This document shows positions 17,628 to 27,300 of a stretch of 64,000 nucleotides of DNA, in pieces; position 1 is the first letter of the stretch, and every line of letters begins with the position of its first letter. Source of the DNA: VXNE01 sp965200505. GTDB lineage: Bacteria > Pseudomonadota > Gammaproteobacteria > Pseudomonadales > Azotimanducaceae. The notes below the pieces were generated by a model, which saw only the letters and a list, made by a program, of their open reading frames with translations, had not been told where the DNA came from and did no database searches. The position numbers and the translations under genes were made by a program. The stretch lies in the NCBI GenBank assembly GCA_965200505.1, contig OZ241343.1:2418001-2482000 (forward strand). The letters run 5' to 3'.

Positions 17628-20465
17628 CTATCTCTTCGGAGCACCCTCCACCGGCTGAATCACCACGCTGTCGCCGATTTCCAAGTCATCGAGCGCTTGG
17701 CGGAGTTCCGCCATCGCGCCGGCGACGGCGTTGGCGTCCACGTTGGCGGAGAGATCGATGGCGACGCGAAGGTCTTGGCCACTACGCAGCTTGGGTAGCA
17801 CCTTGGTGCCGAAACGGTTCCAAACTTCTGCCGGAATCGTGCCGTTCAGGCGCAGCGTGGCCACGCCTTCGACAGCCGTAGTGGGAACGTTGGCCGGCTC
17901 GTCCGGCGAAATCGGCGGGGCCGGTGGTGTGGGGGCGGGCGTGGATTGCGTGTTGGTCGCTTCCGGCGATGGGGCGGGCGGCGCCGTCAATTGCCCGGCG
18001 GTCGTCTTCGCCACCAAGAACACGTCCTTTTCGAAGGCCACTTCCTCTGGCTGCATCGGTTCTCGGTACCAGAGGCGGTCGAACCCGCCATCCGGTCTCC
18101 TGCCAGATCCCAAGGCAAGATCGCCACGGGCCACGAACTCGACGATCTGGCGCCGCAACACCGCGTCCGGGTCGCCGAGCCGCGTCAGCGAGCCGTCCAG
18201 AAAGCTCTGCCGCAGGCTGGTGAGCGGCCATGCGCCGCTTGCCTTGAACGCCGGCGGCCAATGCCGTTCGAGATAGCCGGCGCCGACGCTTTCGTTCAGC
18301 AGCGCCTCGGCCTTGAGCGCGGCGATCACGCGCCCCGCCAGCGTCTCGCTCGCGCTGGAGTGGCCGGCGCCCAAGTCGATCACTTTGATGCCGGCATCTT
18401 GTTCGCCATCGTGCAGCGCAACGAAACGGTAGCTCGCCCACACTTCCTCAGCCGCCGCCTCCTTCGCCGCCCGGGCGCTCGCCTGCACCTCGGCCCGCTC
18501 CGCGCGGTCGTACTCCGCGCCGAGCACGCCGGCGGCGAGTTCCTTGGCGACGAGCTGCCAAGCAAGCATCAGCTCCACCTTGTCTCGCAATTGCGTGCCC
18601 GGCTGCCGGACACACCACACCAGCGAACCAGGATAGAGCCGCGGCGAATTGCCCCGCCGCCGCGTCCACTCGCCAATCCGCGCCAGCAGGCTGCCCCCGT
18701 CCGCCCATTCGCTGTCTGGGTCCAGCACCACCAGCATCAGCCGGGGTGAATCCGCCACCGCGGTGCTTTCCGCTGGGAAGAAGGCGAGGGGCGTCGTGGC
18801 GCCGGCGCGAAAGCCTTCCTCCACCAGCCGCCGAATCGCCGGTTTCACCTCGGTGGCTTCGTCCAAGGACGCGCGCCGGTCGCTCACCACCTTCTTCAGC
18901 GTGGCCTGATGGTGAATGAGATAGCCGTCTGTGCTCACTTTGCGCAGGAAGAAGCCGGCCGCCTCGAGGGCCGCGGCGGCGTTGTCTATCGTCGTGGTGT
19001 CCACATCCGGTTCGCCGAGCGCGAAACGCAACTCCGGCAAACGCGCCACCTTGTCCACCTGCCCACCCGAGGACTCGAACAGGATGGCCGTTCCCACGCG
19101 CCGGTGAATGTCGCGCAGTGCGCCGGTGGCATCGGCGTCCAGCGCCTGCGAATGTGCCAGCGGCCCGGCGATGTCCGCTTCGATGGCGGAATCCAACCGC
19201 GCCTCGGCGAGTTGCCCCAGCACCGCGGCGCGGAACGCCGGCACATGCAGTGGCGCCGAACCGAGCGTGACGAGCGGCTCCGTGCGCGCGGTTTGGAAGT
19301 GTTCGCGGGACGCCCACGAAATCCACTGCGCCAGCATCGCGAGCGCCCCGCGAGTTTGCTGAAACTGCGGCAGCGCCCGCCATTTGCGCTGGAACACCGA
19401 CAGCGTGGCGGGATGGAACGGGTAGCACGCCTCGAACCGCCCGCGCAGAAACTCGCGCGCCTTGGCCTCCGTGGTGGCCGCATCCACCGCCAGCCACTCG
19501 GGCGGCAGCCGCGCCGTGCGCTCGAAACACCAATCCGCATAGGTTTTGGAGATTCGCTTACGCAGCCGCTCCTTGCCCAAATCCTCGAACAGCCGGCGGC
19601 GCACCACTTCGCTGATCTCGGATTCGTCGTTGGTGATGAGGTCTTGCGCGACGCGCCGCACCACCTTGGTGATCCTCTCCTGCCATTGCTGATCCCAATC
19701 CGTCATCTCCACTTGGCTGCGCGGCAGGCTGATGACGGCGGCGGCATGGGAAGCGCCGGTGACGGCCACGGTGAGGTTTTGGATGAAGGCGTGGAAGCTC
19801 TCCGCCATGTTGCGGTGGCGGTTGACGAAGTTCAGCACCTCGTCGAACAGCAGCAGCACGGGCGCATCGGCGGCCGCGAACACTTGGGCGAGGGATTCCG
19901 TGCCGGGTGGCGACGTTATGGCGGCGCTGCCCAGCGCTTCCACCCCCTTCGCGCCGGCCAACTGCCGCGCCAAGTCAATCCACGGGTTCTCGCGGCCTTC
20001 GGCCGGATCCCACGCATTGCCCACGAACACGCCGACCCGCGCCGGCGGCGCCTGCGCCACGCCAGCCTGGCGCAGCAAGCCCGCGATGCCGGGCAACTTG
20101 CCGGCCTTCGCACCCGCGTTGATGATGTGGTAGAGCGCCGTGAGCGCATGCGTCTTGCCGCCGCCGAACTGCGTGACGAGGGTGAGCACCGGCGCTGTGT
20201 TCGTCGTTTGCCCGGCCAAGCGCCGCAACACCATGCCGGCATGGTCTGTGAGCGCCCGCGTGAAGCAGGTGCGGGAGAAGAACTCGGCGGGATCGCAATA
20301 GTCCTCCGGCGCCGTGCCGGCCACCACCTGCTCCAAGGCGATGGCGAACTCGTCCGGGCTGAACGAACGCCCCTCGCGCACCTCCCTGCGCAAGGTGACG
20401 ACCTTGTACCACGGGTCTATGGGGTGGTCTCCTTGGGCATCTTCGGCGAGTGTACCCCACGCCAA
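17628..20465 (-). CDS. DUF499 ATPase (ATPase part of Hma-type system)
   Basis: This 945-residue AAA-type ATPase matches the DUF499 family. The start region PWYKVVTLRREVREGRSFSP, the DPAEFFSRTCFTRALTDHAG segment, a Walker A in LVTQFGGGKTHALTALYHI (about residues 96-114) and a Walker B in APVLLLFDEVLNFVNRH are all present. A Pro-rich linker near residue 850 leads to a C-terminal TLRLNGTIPAEVWNRFGTKV domain. The start is taken as TTG 20465, as no ATG fits; this is uncertain. DUF499 ATPases occur with DUF1156 methylases and a SNF2-like helicase in the predicted antiviral Hma system, and both partners are in this window. What it does mechanistically is unknown. Confidence 0.9.
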   Translation of the reverse strand: MAWGTLAEDAQGDHPIDPWYKVVTLRREVREGRSFSPDEFAIALEQVVAGTAPEDYCDPAEFFSRTCFTRALTDHAGMVLRRLAGQTTNTAPVLTLVTQFGGGKTHALTALYHIINAGAKAGKLPGIAGLLRQAGVAQAPPARVGVFVGNAWDPAEGRENPWIDLARQLAGAKGVEALGSAAITSPPGTESLAQVFAAADAPVLLLFDEVLNFVNRHRNMAESFHAFIQNLTVAVTGASHAAAVISLPRSQVEMTDWDQQWQERITKVVRRVAQDLITNDESEISEVVRRRLFEDLGKERLRKRISKTYADWCFERTARLPPEWLAVDAATTEAKAREFLRGRFEACYPFHPATLSVFQRKWRALPQFQQTRGALAMLAQWISWASREHFQTARTEPLVTLGSAPLHVPAFRAAVLGQLAEARLDSAIEADIAGPLAHSQALDADATGALRDIHRRVGTAILFESSGGQVDKVARLPELRFALGEPDVDTTTIDNAAAALEAAGFFLRKVSTDGYLIHHQATLKKVVSDRRASLDEATEVKPAIRRLVEEGFRAGATTPLAFFPAESTAVADSPRLMLVVLDPDSEWADGGSLLARIGEWTRRRGNSPRLYPGSLVWCVRQPGTQLRDKVELMLAWQLVAKELAAGVLGAEYDRAERAEVQASARAAKEAAAEEVWASYRFVALHDGEQDAGIKVIDLGAGHSSASETLAGRVIAALKAEALLNESVGAGYLERHWPPAFKASGAWPLTSLRQSFLDGSLTRLGDPDAVLRRQIVEFVARGDLALGSGRRPDGGFDRLWYREPMQPEEVAFEKDVFLVAKTTAGQLTAPPAPSPEATNTQSTPAPTPPAPPISPDEPANVPTTAVEGVATLRLNGTIPAEVWNRFGTKVLPKLRSGQDLRVAIDLSANVDANAVAGAMAELRQALDDLEIGDSVVIQPVEGAPKR

Positions 20466-20593
20466 GTTCGGCCTGCGCCTCCGTCACCCGCCCGAAATTG
20501 GGTGTCTTCGCCGGGCTTCCGGATCGGCGGGCTGGGCGTGGCGACGCTGAGGACGGTTCCTGTGGCATCATGGCAGCGAAGACGGAGGAAGCC

Positions 20594-21457
20594 ATGCCGT
20601 GGCATCCAATTAAACAGGACCACTCCATAGAAGCGGTGCATTGGCGCGTGACGCTGCTGCATCCGCTTGGGCAACGGCATCAGGCGTGGATCCAAGACGG
20701 GGACGCAAGACTGCGCACGGTGCTACCGCGCGTGGAGGCCACGCGGAGGTTCTTGGAGGTTGGGCCTAAGGGCGTAACCGTCTTTTCGGAAAGCGCACCG
20801 ATAGACCAGAACGTTCCCGCCCACTTGCGCTACCAACGGCACTTCGCAACCGGCGAATTGGAGCTGGTGCTGGAGGTAAACGGCCCAGTCGTCGGAGTCG
20901 TCAGCCATAGCTACTCGCAGTGGAGCAAAACAGGCGGCGTCGTTAACCAAGTGCTCTCGGACGTGGGGACCGCCCTTCGTGAGGCGGACGACCTTCCCAT
21001 AGTCCAACTGGAGTTGGAGTACCGGGACGTCTTCTGGTGGGACGAGCCGTGGCGCGGCGACGCGTTGGGTCAACTATTGGTACCGCATGACAGGTTTTCC
21101 CCCGAATGGGCGTTTCAAGCCGGCCCTCTATGGCATGTGGATCAGGGGTGGGTCGTTCCCGCCGACGGTTATGGGGATGAGACAGTGATTGAACGGATGT
21201 TCCTACAAGGGCAACACGGCACCGTAAGAGATGAGCGGTGCCCGATCTTGGCGGTACATACCCACCTCAGATGGCGGCCGGTGGAGGGACAGCAATCATT
21301 GCCTCTGAAAGTTCAAGATGCGTTCAGCAGCCTCGAGCCTGTCGGCAGTGATCGAAAATCTGCTCAAGATCGATTCGATGCCATGCATGAACGCGCCGTT
21401 TCCATGTTTAGGGATGTTTTGCAGCCCGACATGCGCGAGCGCATAGGAATGACGTAG
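20594..21457 (+). CDS. TIGR04255 family protein
   Basis: The 287-residue product resembles the TIGR04255 conserved family of unknown function, judged by overall layout: a strand-rich body with FWWDEPWRGD in the middle, and a C-terminal helical DRFDAMHERAVSMFRDVLQP where the family has an H...A...F pattern. ATG 20594 follows GGAGG at good spacing and is preferred over ATG 20570. The gene is divergent from the DUF499 gene, with their 5' ends about 130 bases apart. It heads a small operon of four reading frames. TIGR04255 proteins often sit in accessory islands beside small partner genes. I can give no function. Confidence 0.62.
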   Translation: MPWHPIKQDHSIEAVHWRVTLLHPLGQRHQAWIQDGDARLRTVLPRVEATRRFLEVGPKGVTVFSESAPIDQNVPAHLRYQRHFATGELELVLEVNGPVVGVVSHSYSQWSKTGGVVNQVLSDVGTALREADDLPIVQLELEYRDVFWWDEPWRGDALGQLLVPHDRFSPEWAFQAGPLWHVDQGWVVPADGYGDETVIERMFLQGQHGTVRDERCPILAVHTHLRWRPVEGQQSLPLKVQDAFSSLEPVGSDRKSAQDRFDAMHERAVSMFRDVLQPDMRERIGMT

Positions 21458-21467
21458 GAGACGCACC

Positions 21468-22004
21468 ATGACCGTTACCAGTCCCGCGGGCGTGATTAAT
21501 GCAGATCGCTCTTCTGGGTGCCGCCTTTTGCCATGGCCCCTCGTCGTCGATCCTACGGGCCCCTTCGACATTCCACCAGGGGCCAGGCCGGAAGGGTACC
21601 CAGTGATCATCGCCAAGCCGAAGCAAACGCTGCTGGATGATGTGCGCAAACTCGTTCTGCGCGGCGTCGAACCGCGTCCTGATGGTTTGGAGCGCAGCCC
21701 GACGAAGCACAGCTTGGCGGTCGCCGAACAACTGGTTCTCTCACTGCCAGACGATTTGGCAATGCCTTCGGCGAGTCTGCCCGACGACGGTGAAATCACC
21801 TTTTCTTGGCAGACGGTTGACAACCAAGGTGAGCGCTGGCGTGCCGTCTTGGCGATCGCGCCGGATTCCGAGGTCGAGTGTTTCGTGAGGCGCCGCACAG
21901 AAAATCGTCCTGTGGCTCACTTTCAGACGGACGCAGGAGTCGAGCAGTTTGGCTTGCCAGATCACATCATCAATGCGCTCCGTACGCACTGGCTAGCGGC
22001 GTAG
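21468..22004 (+). CDS. Hypothetical protein in TIGR04255 operon
   Basis: A 178-residue product with no motif I recognise. ATG 21468 follows AGGAGA at good spacing and lies ten bases after the TIGR04255 gene, so they are co-transcribed. The N-terminal part is Pro- and Gly-rich (GPFDIPPGARPEGYPVII). The middle (DGEITFSWQTVDNQGERWRA) looks like paired strands, as does VECFVRRRTENRP. It may form a complex with the TIGR04255 protein, which is inference from the operon only. Confidence 0.6.
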   Translation: MTVTSPAGVINADRSSGCRLLPWPLVVDPTGPFDIPPGARPEGYPVIIAKPKQTLLDDVRKLVLRGVEPRPDGLERSPTKHSLAVAEQLVLSLPDDLAMPSASLPDDGEITFSWQTVDNQGERWRAVLAIAPDSEVECFVRRRTENRPVAHFQTDAGVEQFGLPDHIINALRTHWLAA

Positions 22005-22010
22005 TTCCTT

Positions 22011-22451
22011 TTGTCCGCTGCCGGCGACCACATCCCTCGCGATGCGGCTGACAAGGTTGACAATGGCGAGACCTTGCAGCGCGGGGTCCATGCATGTTGG
22101 ATAGATGATGAGGGTTTCCCGACCAGCGCCGCGTTTCCTGTCGCGGACTTGAAGAACCCAGCGCGGAAGGGCATATCCGTACATCGAAGGTTCCCGGATG
22201 ATGGCACCGAGGATACTCGCTTCTTTGTCCGCTGGCCCGAGCATGTTGACGCCAACGCTGGCGCAGTGCGGGCGATTCTCTCCGAAGAAGGGCGTCAAGC
22301 CTTTGAGGTGGACGCAGCCCCGACTGCGGAGGATCCAGCCCACGCCTTGGTACGCTTTGCCGATCGCACCAATCAGCCTGCCTCTCCGCGGTTCGAACGC
22401 GACAAGCTACTCGATGTCTTCCGCAACCCGGATTTCAATGCCGGCCAATGA
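22011..22451 (+). CDS. Conserved hypothetical protein in TIGR04255 operon
   Basis: A 146-residue product. The segment LQRGVHACWIDDEGFPTSAA, then FP and an ISVHRR strand, resembles a small conserved family with an R-x-x-H-x-x-W-I ... S-x-A-F pattern found in accessory operons, whose function I do not know. The start TTG 22011 has no good ribosome site, so translation may be coupled to the gene ending seven bases before it. Its stop overlaps the next start (ATGA). Confidence 0.55.
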   Translation: MSAAGDHIPRDAADKVDNGETLQRGVHACWIDDEGFPTSAAFPVADLKNPARKGISVHRRFPDDGTEDTRFFVRWPEHVDANAGAVRAILSEEGRQAFEVDAAPTAEDPAHALVRFADRTNQPASPRFERDKLLDVFRNPDFNAGQ

Positions 22452-22597
22452 GCGCACACGAGACGCCCGATCGTTCCGCCATCGAGAGCGGCGACAGCAG
22501 CGGTTCCGTGGTCGCGTTGCAGCGAATCGCGGAAGCGCTTGAGGTGTCCGTGGACGATCTGCTAAGTGCGGCGGGAGAGCATAGCGTAGAGGGTTAA
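22448..22597 (+). CDS. Short HTH-end fragment (XRE-like remnant)
   Basis: This 49-residue frame opens at ATG 22448, overlapping the previous stop in an ATGA junction. Its second half, VALQRIAEALEVSVDDLLSA, is the last two helices of a typical XRE/Cro helix-turn-helix domain; the first three helices are missing. It therefore looks like a truncated regulator, although the ATGA junction suggests it could still be translated. It ends antisense to the extended tail of the DUF4276 gene. Confidence 0.5.
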   Translation: MSAHETPDRSAIESGDSSGSVVALQRIAEALEVSVDDLLSAAGEHSVEG

Positions 22598-23266
22598 CGG
22601 CCTTTGAGGGCGCGCTGCCCTGCGTTCTTCACTCGCGACCCAGTGCCTCCAACCGTGCCAACCACCTCCGAATCGGGGGCAGGCCGAACGCATTTTCTCC
22701 AGGCCGATTTCTACGCCAACGACTCTGCCTTGAGTCACCTTCCTGTATCCCGGCACAACTTGGAAGATGCGCTTGCTCGGGGCGGTGTCGCTATGGTCGT
22801 TGATGTCCTCCGGCGTATCGAACTGGGATCGGATGTCTCGGAGCCGGCTTACGCCCTGTTTGTCAACGCCTATGGACTGGAAGGCTTCAACATCGGTGAA
22901 CAGTAGCGCTTCAAATTCGTGCCGTTGAACGTAGGGGAGCACCTTGCGCTCGTCCCAGTCGTGGCGAATCTCCTTCTGAACCCGGTCGCGGATCTTCGCC
23001 TCCAGCTCATCCACGGTAGCACTGCCCTTGCGCTCGAAGCCGTAGAAATCGACCAGGGAAGTGACCACATCAAAGGACCAGTAGAGATCTGACATCGCCC
23101 CAGCGAGCCGATGGACATTGACTCGGCCGCCGCCTTGGCGTCCGCCACCGCGTCCAATCAAGCTGGCTTTCGTGTCGATGCGCCACTGCCACAAGTGCTC
23201 GGCTAGTACCCCGTTCACGAACAACCGCTCCGTCGGCCCTTCCGCCACGATAGCCAACCGGACCAC
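22562..23266 (-). CDS. DUF4276 (TOPRIM-like) protein with shifted C-terminus
   Basis: The 234-residue product resembles DUF4276, a TOPRIM-like nuclease-type family. Seen motifs are LAIVAEGPTERLFVNGVL (acidic Glu of TOPRIM), VVTSLVDFYGFERKG, RHEFEALLFTDVEAF and GLEKMRSACPRF. GTG 23266 starts two bases after the ATPase stop, so the two genes are coupled. From base 22669 the frame reads GGGWHGWRHWVA, unlike the family. The next frame reads RWLARLEALGRE and stops at 22629, as expected for DUF4276. One base therefore seems lost near 22669 (mutation or sequencing error), adding an unrelated tail that runs antisense into the next operon. Confidence 0.72.
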   Translation of the reverse strand: MVRLAIVAEGPTERLFVNGVLAEHLWQWRIDTKASLIGRGGGRQGGGRVNVHRLAGAMSDLYWSFDVVTSLVDFYGFERKGSATVDELEAKIRDRVQKEIRHDWDERKVLPYVQRHEFEALLFTDVEAFQSIGVDKQGVSRLRDIRSQFDTPEDINDHSDTAPSKRIFQVVPGYRKVTQGRVVGVEIGLEKMRSACPRFGGGWHGWRHWVASEERRAARPQRPLTLYAMLSRRT

Positions 23267-23268
23267 GG

Positions 23269-24393
23269 TTATCCGCCGAACACGCCCTTCCACCACAACT
23301 CGCCGGTGGAGTAGTCTTTCAGTAAGCGGCCAAATCTGCTTTGGTCGAGCCTCGTGGTCTCCGTCCTGCCGTCGCGTAGCTCCAACACGACCATCTCCTC
23401 CAAACCGAAGGCGTCGACGAAATGTGGCGACTGGGTCGCGACGATCACTTGCCGCCTTCTTGACAGAGACTTCACCATGTGGGAAATCAGAGAAATCGCC
23501 GCAGGGTGCAGCCCTAACTCCGGCTCGTCCAGCAGGATGATGCTGGGCAGCATTTCGTCGGGCAGGCTCAACACCGTCAACAGGCAGAAGCACCGCAACG
23601 CCCCATCGGAAGTCAGGTGCGCACCCAACGTCCGGCCTGTGGTCTTGCCGCGCCATCTTAGAATCGTCTTGGCATACTCTTCATTGAGCTGAAAGTCGTC
23701 GAACTCCGGCAGTACTTGGCGAATGTAGCGGCAAATCAGCTCGTACTTGGAGAGGTGGTGCTCCTGCAGACATAGAAGAACAGGGCCTAGGTTGCCGCCA
23801 TGTTCAAGAAGACGGTGGCTGTCTTCCACATCCCACCGTCTCTTGATCGGCGCTTCACGCGACGTATCGTGGAACTGGTAGATGGAGCTATCGCACAGTA
23901 AGCGGACTGCCGCCTTGGCTCGCGGATCGCTTTCCCCGGCGTGGACAGCTTGGTAGAAGCCCGATTCGTCCCCGCTGGGGTACGGGCCGTAGTTCAGCCC
24001 GCCACGCCCGTCGTGGGGTGTGAAGCGAAACTCCTCGTTCTCGAACGATAGTCGGTCACCATCGCTGTAGGAGAGCGTAAAGGACAGGTCGTTAACGCCG
24101 AGACCAGTATGGAAACGCACGCCCGCATGGATCTGCTGCGTCTCTCTCTCGCCGCCGAACAATTGATCGTCCGCCCCACCCCTATGCACAACGAAGCGGG
24201 ACAGGCGATGCTGATACATCTCCCGCAGCATCTCGAAGAACCGGAGGATGTTCGACTTCCCGGCACCATTGGCCCCCAACAGCACCATGGGGTTCGGGAT
24301 GTCGTCCAGCTTCACATCCGCAAGGGAGCGGAACCCCTTGATGTGAAGCGATTCGATGCGTTCAAGCACCGTGTTGTCTTTCCCTTCGCTCAC
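23269..24393 (-). CDS. AAA ATPase, OLD/RecF-like (AAA_21 type)
   Basis: A 374-residue ABC/SMC-type ATPase. It has the start SLHIKGFRSLADVKLDDIPN, Walker A GANGAGKSN, the Walker B and D-loop LLDEPELGLHP, and VATQSPHFVDAF with the switch His. The start GTG 24393 overlaps the methylase stop (GTGA); GTG 24369 is an alternative after AAGGGA. It is followed at once by the DUF4276 gene. ATPase plus TOPRIM-like pairs behave as split versions of OLD-family nucleases and occur as phage defence modules. Which system this pair belongs to cannot be settled without a search. Confidence 0.88.
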   Translation of the reverse strand: MSEGKDNTVLERIESLHIKGFRSLADVKLDDIPNPMVLLGANGAGKSNILRFFEMLREMYQHRLSRFVVHRGGADDQLFGGERETQQIHAGVRFHTGLGVNDLSFTLSYSDGDRLSFENEEFRFTPHDGRGGLNYGPYPSGDESGFYQAVHAGESDPRAKAAVRLLCDSSIYQFHDTSREAPIKRRWDVEDSHRLLEHGGNLGPVLLCLQEHHLSKYELICRYIRQVLPEFDDFQLNEEYAKTILRWRGKTTGRTLGAHLTSDGALRCFCLLTVLSLPDEMLPSIILLDEPELGLHPAAISLISHMVKSLSRRRQVIVATQSPHFVDAFGLEEMVVLELRDGRTETTRLDQSRFGRLLKDYSTGELWWKGVFGG

Positions 24394-27300
24394 TTCGGCA
24401 CCGCCAGCAGCATGGCGTCTAGCAGGCGTTTTTCTTGGCTGCCGCGAGGGTACAGGGCGGTGAGGGCGTTGGCGAGGCGCAGGAAGGCGGGGCTGCGCTC
24501 CTGCTCGGCGGCGATGAGGGTGCGCAGGGCGCTGGCGTGGCCGCTGGCCTGCAGGAGCATGGCGGCGTGCAGGCGGTCTAGGGTGGTGGCGCCTTGGGCT
24601 TGCAGTTCGGCGTCCTCGTTCAGGATGGACTTGCGCGGGCGCTTGAGGGCGAGGCGCGGCTCTCCTTCGGGGAACAGGGAAAGCTGGCTGTCTGGGTTGG
24701 CGTCGCTCTCGATCCAATCGGCGGCGGAGGATGCGCCGTCCTCGCCGAACAGCGCCTTGGCGCGTTCCGCCACGGGCAGCAGGCGCACGATGCCTTTGGC
24801 TTGGGCGACGATGCGGCCATGCCACGCCTCCAAGTCGATGCCCATGGGTTGGGAGAAGCGGCGCACCACGTCGAAGGGCAGGCTGAAGCCCTTGGCGGCG
24901 ACGCCCGCCACCGCTTCATCGTCCGGATCGGCTTCGTCGTCGGTGGCGGCGGTTTCCGTGCTTTGCAGCGTCCACAGGAACAGCGCCGTCAGGCGAGCGT
25001 CTTCTTCCAAGGCGTCCTGCAAGGGCGCGTCCGCCCCGCTCGCCGTGCCGAGCACTTCCCGCAACGCCGTGCGCCCGACCACTTCCCAAACGCGCTCCAA
25101 ATACTCCGCGAGCGCGACGGCTCTGCCATCGACGGTCTCCACGGCCCGATAGCGGCTGTAGATTTCGAGCGCCGGGCCGACGCAGGCGAACACCAGATCG
25201 GCGCCGCGCACGCCTTCACCTTGCAAGCGACGCATCCAGTCCGCGACGCGCTTGGGGAGTTCGCGGAGGACGTCCGCCCACTCGCCGATGGGGGCGTCTT
25301 CGGGGCGAGGGCGGCAGATCAGGTGGACGCTGGTGGCTAGGGCGGCGGAATCGCGGGCGCGGGGGCGAGTCGCGCTCTCCGTAGCAATTGGCCAAGAGCC
25401 CGTGATGGTCCAGCCGCCGCGAATAACGCCGGCAAGTAGGGCCTCCCAACCTTCGGTGGTCTTGTGGGCGAAGACGATCGAGCCAACGCCTGTTTCCTGC
25501 AAAACGCGGCGACCTTCGGCGAAGGCCTGGCCCATGATGTCTTCAAAGAATGCTCTGTCCTTTGTGCGTCCTTCGCAGGTTTTGGTTTCGTCTTGGACTG
25601 CCTCGCGGGTCTTGGGGGAGAGCAGGTTATCGGGATCGACAGGATCGCGTAGCAACGGATGATTGGGCAGTGTGCGTTTGAGCCAGACGAGGAAGAAGTC
25701 CGAGAGGTCAGAATAGGGAATCGCGTCATAGTAGGGTGGATCCGTAAACCAAATGCTGGCTGTTTGGTCGGGTAAGGCGTGGTCAGTGGCATCAGCAGGT
25801 TGACATTGGGCCTGTGTTGTTGGCATCCCCGAGACCCAATCCAGCACTTTATGCGCCGAGGTAATGGCACTTGTCCAAGTTCGAGATGATTCAGCGACAT
25901 AGTTTGCCTCGCCGAAATCCCACACAATCGGCAGAGCCTGCCGAGAGAACACATTCTTGACTTCTTCCCCGGTAGGTAACCAACGGGAGATAGATGCGCT
26001 CCCGTCAGCAGTCCGGTCCAGCACGATTGCCAGCAAGGCTCGCACTGGTTCCGGATACGCTTGAACCAACCTCGTCAAATCCCTCAGCGCCACTTTCTGC
26101 CGGGCCGTAAACAGATCGCCCCACTGCATCATGCCGTAGCGCTGCACCCGGAATCCTAAAGTACCAATCGGCGGCAACGGCTCATCCGGCACCGGACAAA
26201 GCCCCTGCCGGCCACCCTTTCCCCACTCCCCAAGGACTCCTTCAAGCCGCAACTGCGCCCTTCGTACCGCCGCATAGTCCGCATCCGACGGCAGCCGATA
26301 GTGCCGCCCCGTCTCGCCGGCCTTGAGCGTCGCCACCGCCGTCATCCGCGCCCCGCCAACGCGCTTCCCAGCTTCATCAAAGATCGCATCCGCCCCGCCC
26401 CGCTGCTCGCTGAGTTGCAGCCGCACCCGTTCTGGCGGCAGCACTGTCCCACAACACAGACAAGTAGCCTTCGCTCGGTTCACCGTGCCGCCATGCACTT
26501 CGTGCTCGGCCATCGGCTCGAACACTTCGAATGCCACATCCGGCGTCGCACCCGCCCGCCGCACCACATTCGGTTTGAGCGCCCGCTTGCGCTTCTCCTT
26601 CTTGCACAGCCAGAACGAGCGCAGCAGCGGAATCTCGGCGCCGCAGTCCGGCGCTTCGCAGCGCACCGTGCGCGCCCACAGGTAGGCGATGGGCGTCGCG
26701 CCGTCCGCATCCTTGGGGTAAAGGTCTGCCAGTTCCCGTTCAGCCGCCGCTTTGATCTCGCTGCCCGCTTTGCGCAGTTCGTCCGCCAGCTTGGGGCCGT
26801 GGCGCGGGATGTCCTCCAGCATCACCTTGAGGATCAGGCAGGCCACCGGATTCAAGTCGCTGGCGAACGCCTCACAGCCCACCCGCAGCGCTTCCAGCGG
26901 AATCGAGCCGCCGCCGGCGAACGGATCCACCACCAACGGCGGTTCCTCGCCATGCGCCGCCTTCACCAAGGCGCGGCTGGTGGTGAGGTAGTCGGGGTTG
27001 GCGGCGTTGTCCCAATCCGCGAAATCCGCAATGAACTTCAACAGGCTGCGCCGCAGCCCCGCATCTGATTCAACGGCGGCCGTCCAACCGCGCGGATGCC
27101 CATGCATGGCCAGCAGAATGTGCCGCGCCGCCTCCTTGAACGCCGCCGGACAGTGTTCATCGCACGGGTCTGGCAGCAACAGCGCCATCAACACCGCCCG
27201 ACATGAAGCCAACGGCCGCCGCGCCCACCACAAATGCAACGTGCTCGGATGCCCATGCCGAATGGACTTCTCCCGCACCGCATGGCGCGAGACCTCGGCG

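Noticed and set aside
22562..22628. The last part of the DUF4276 frame as a true extra domain.
   Set aside because: The neighbouring frame continues the family pattern and stops at 22629, so the extension is best explained by a lost base.
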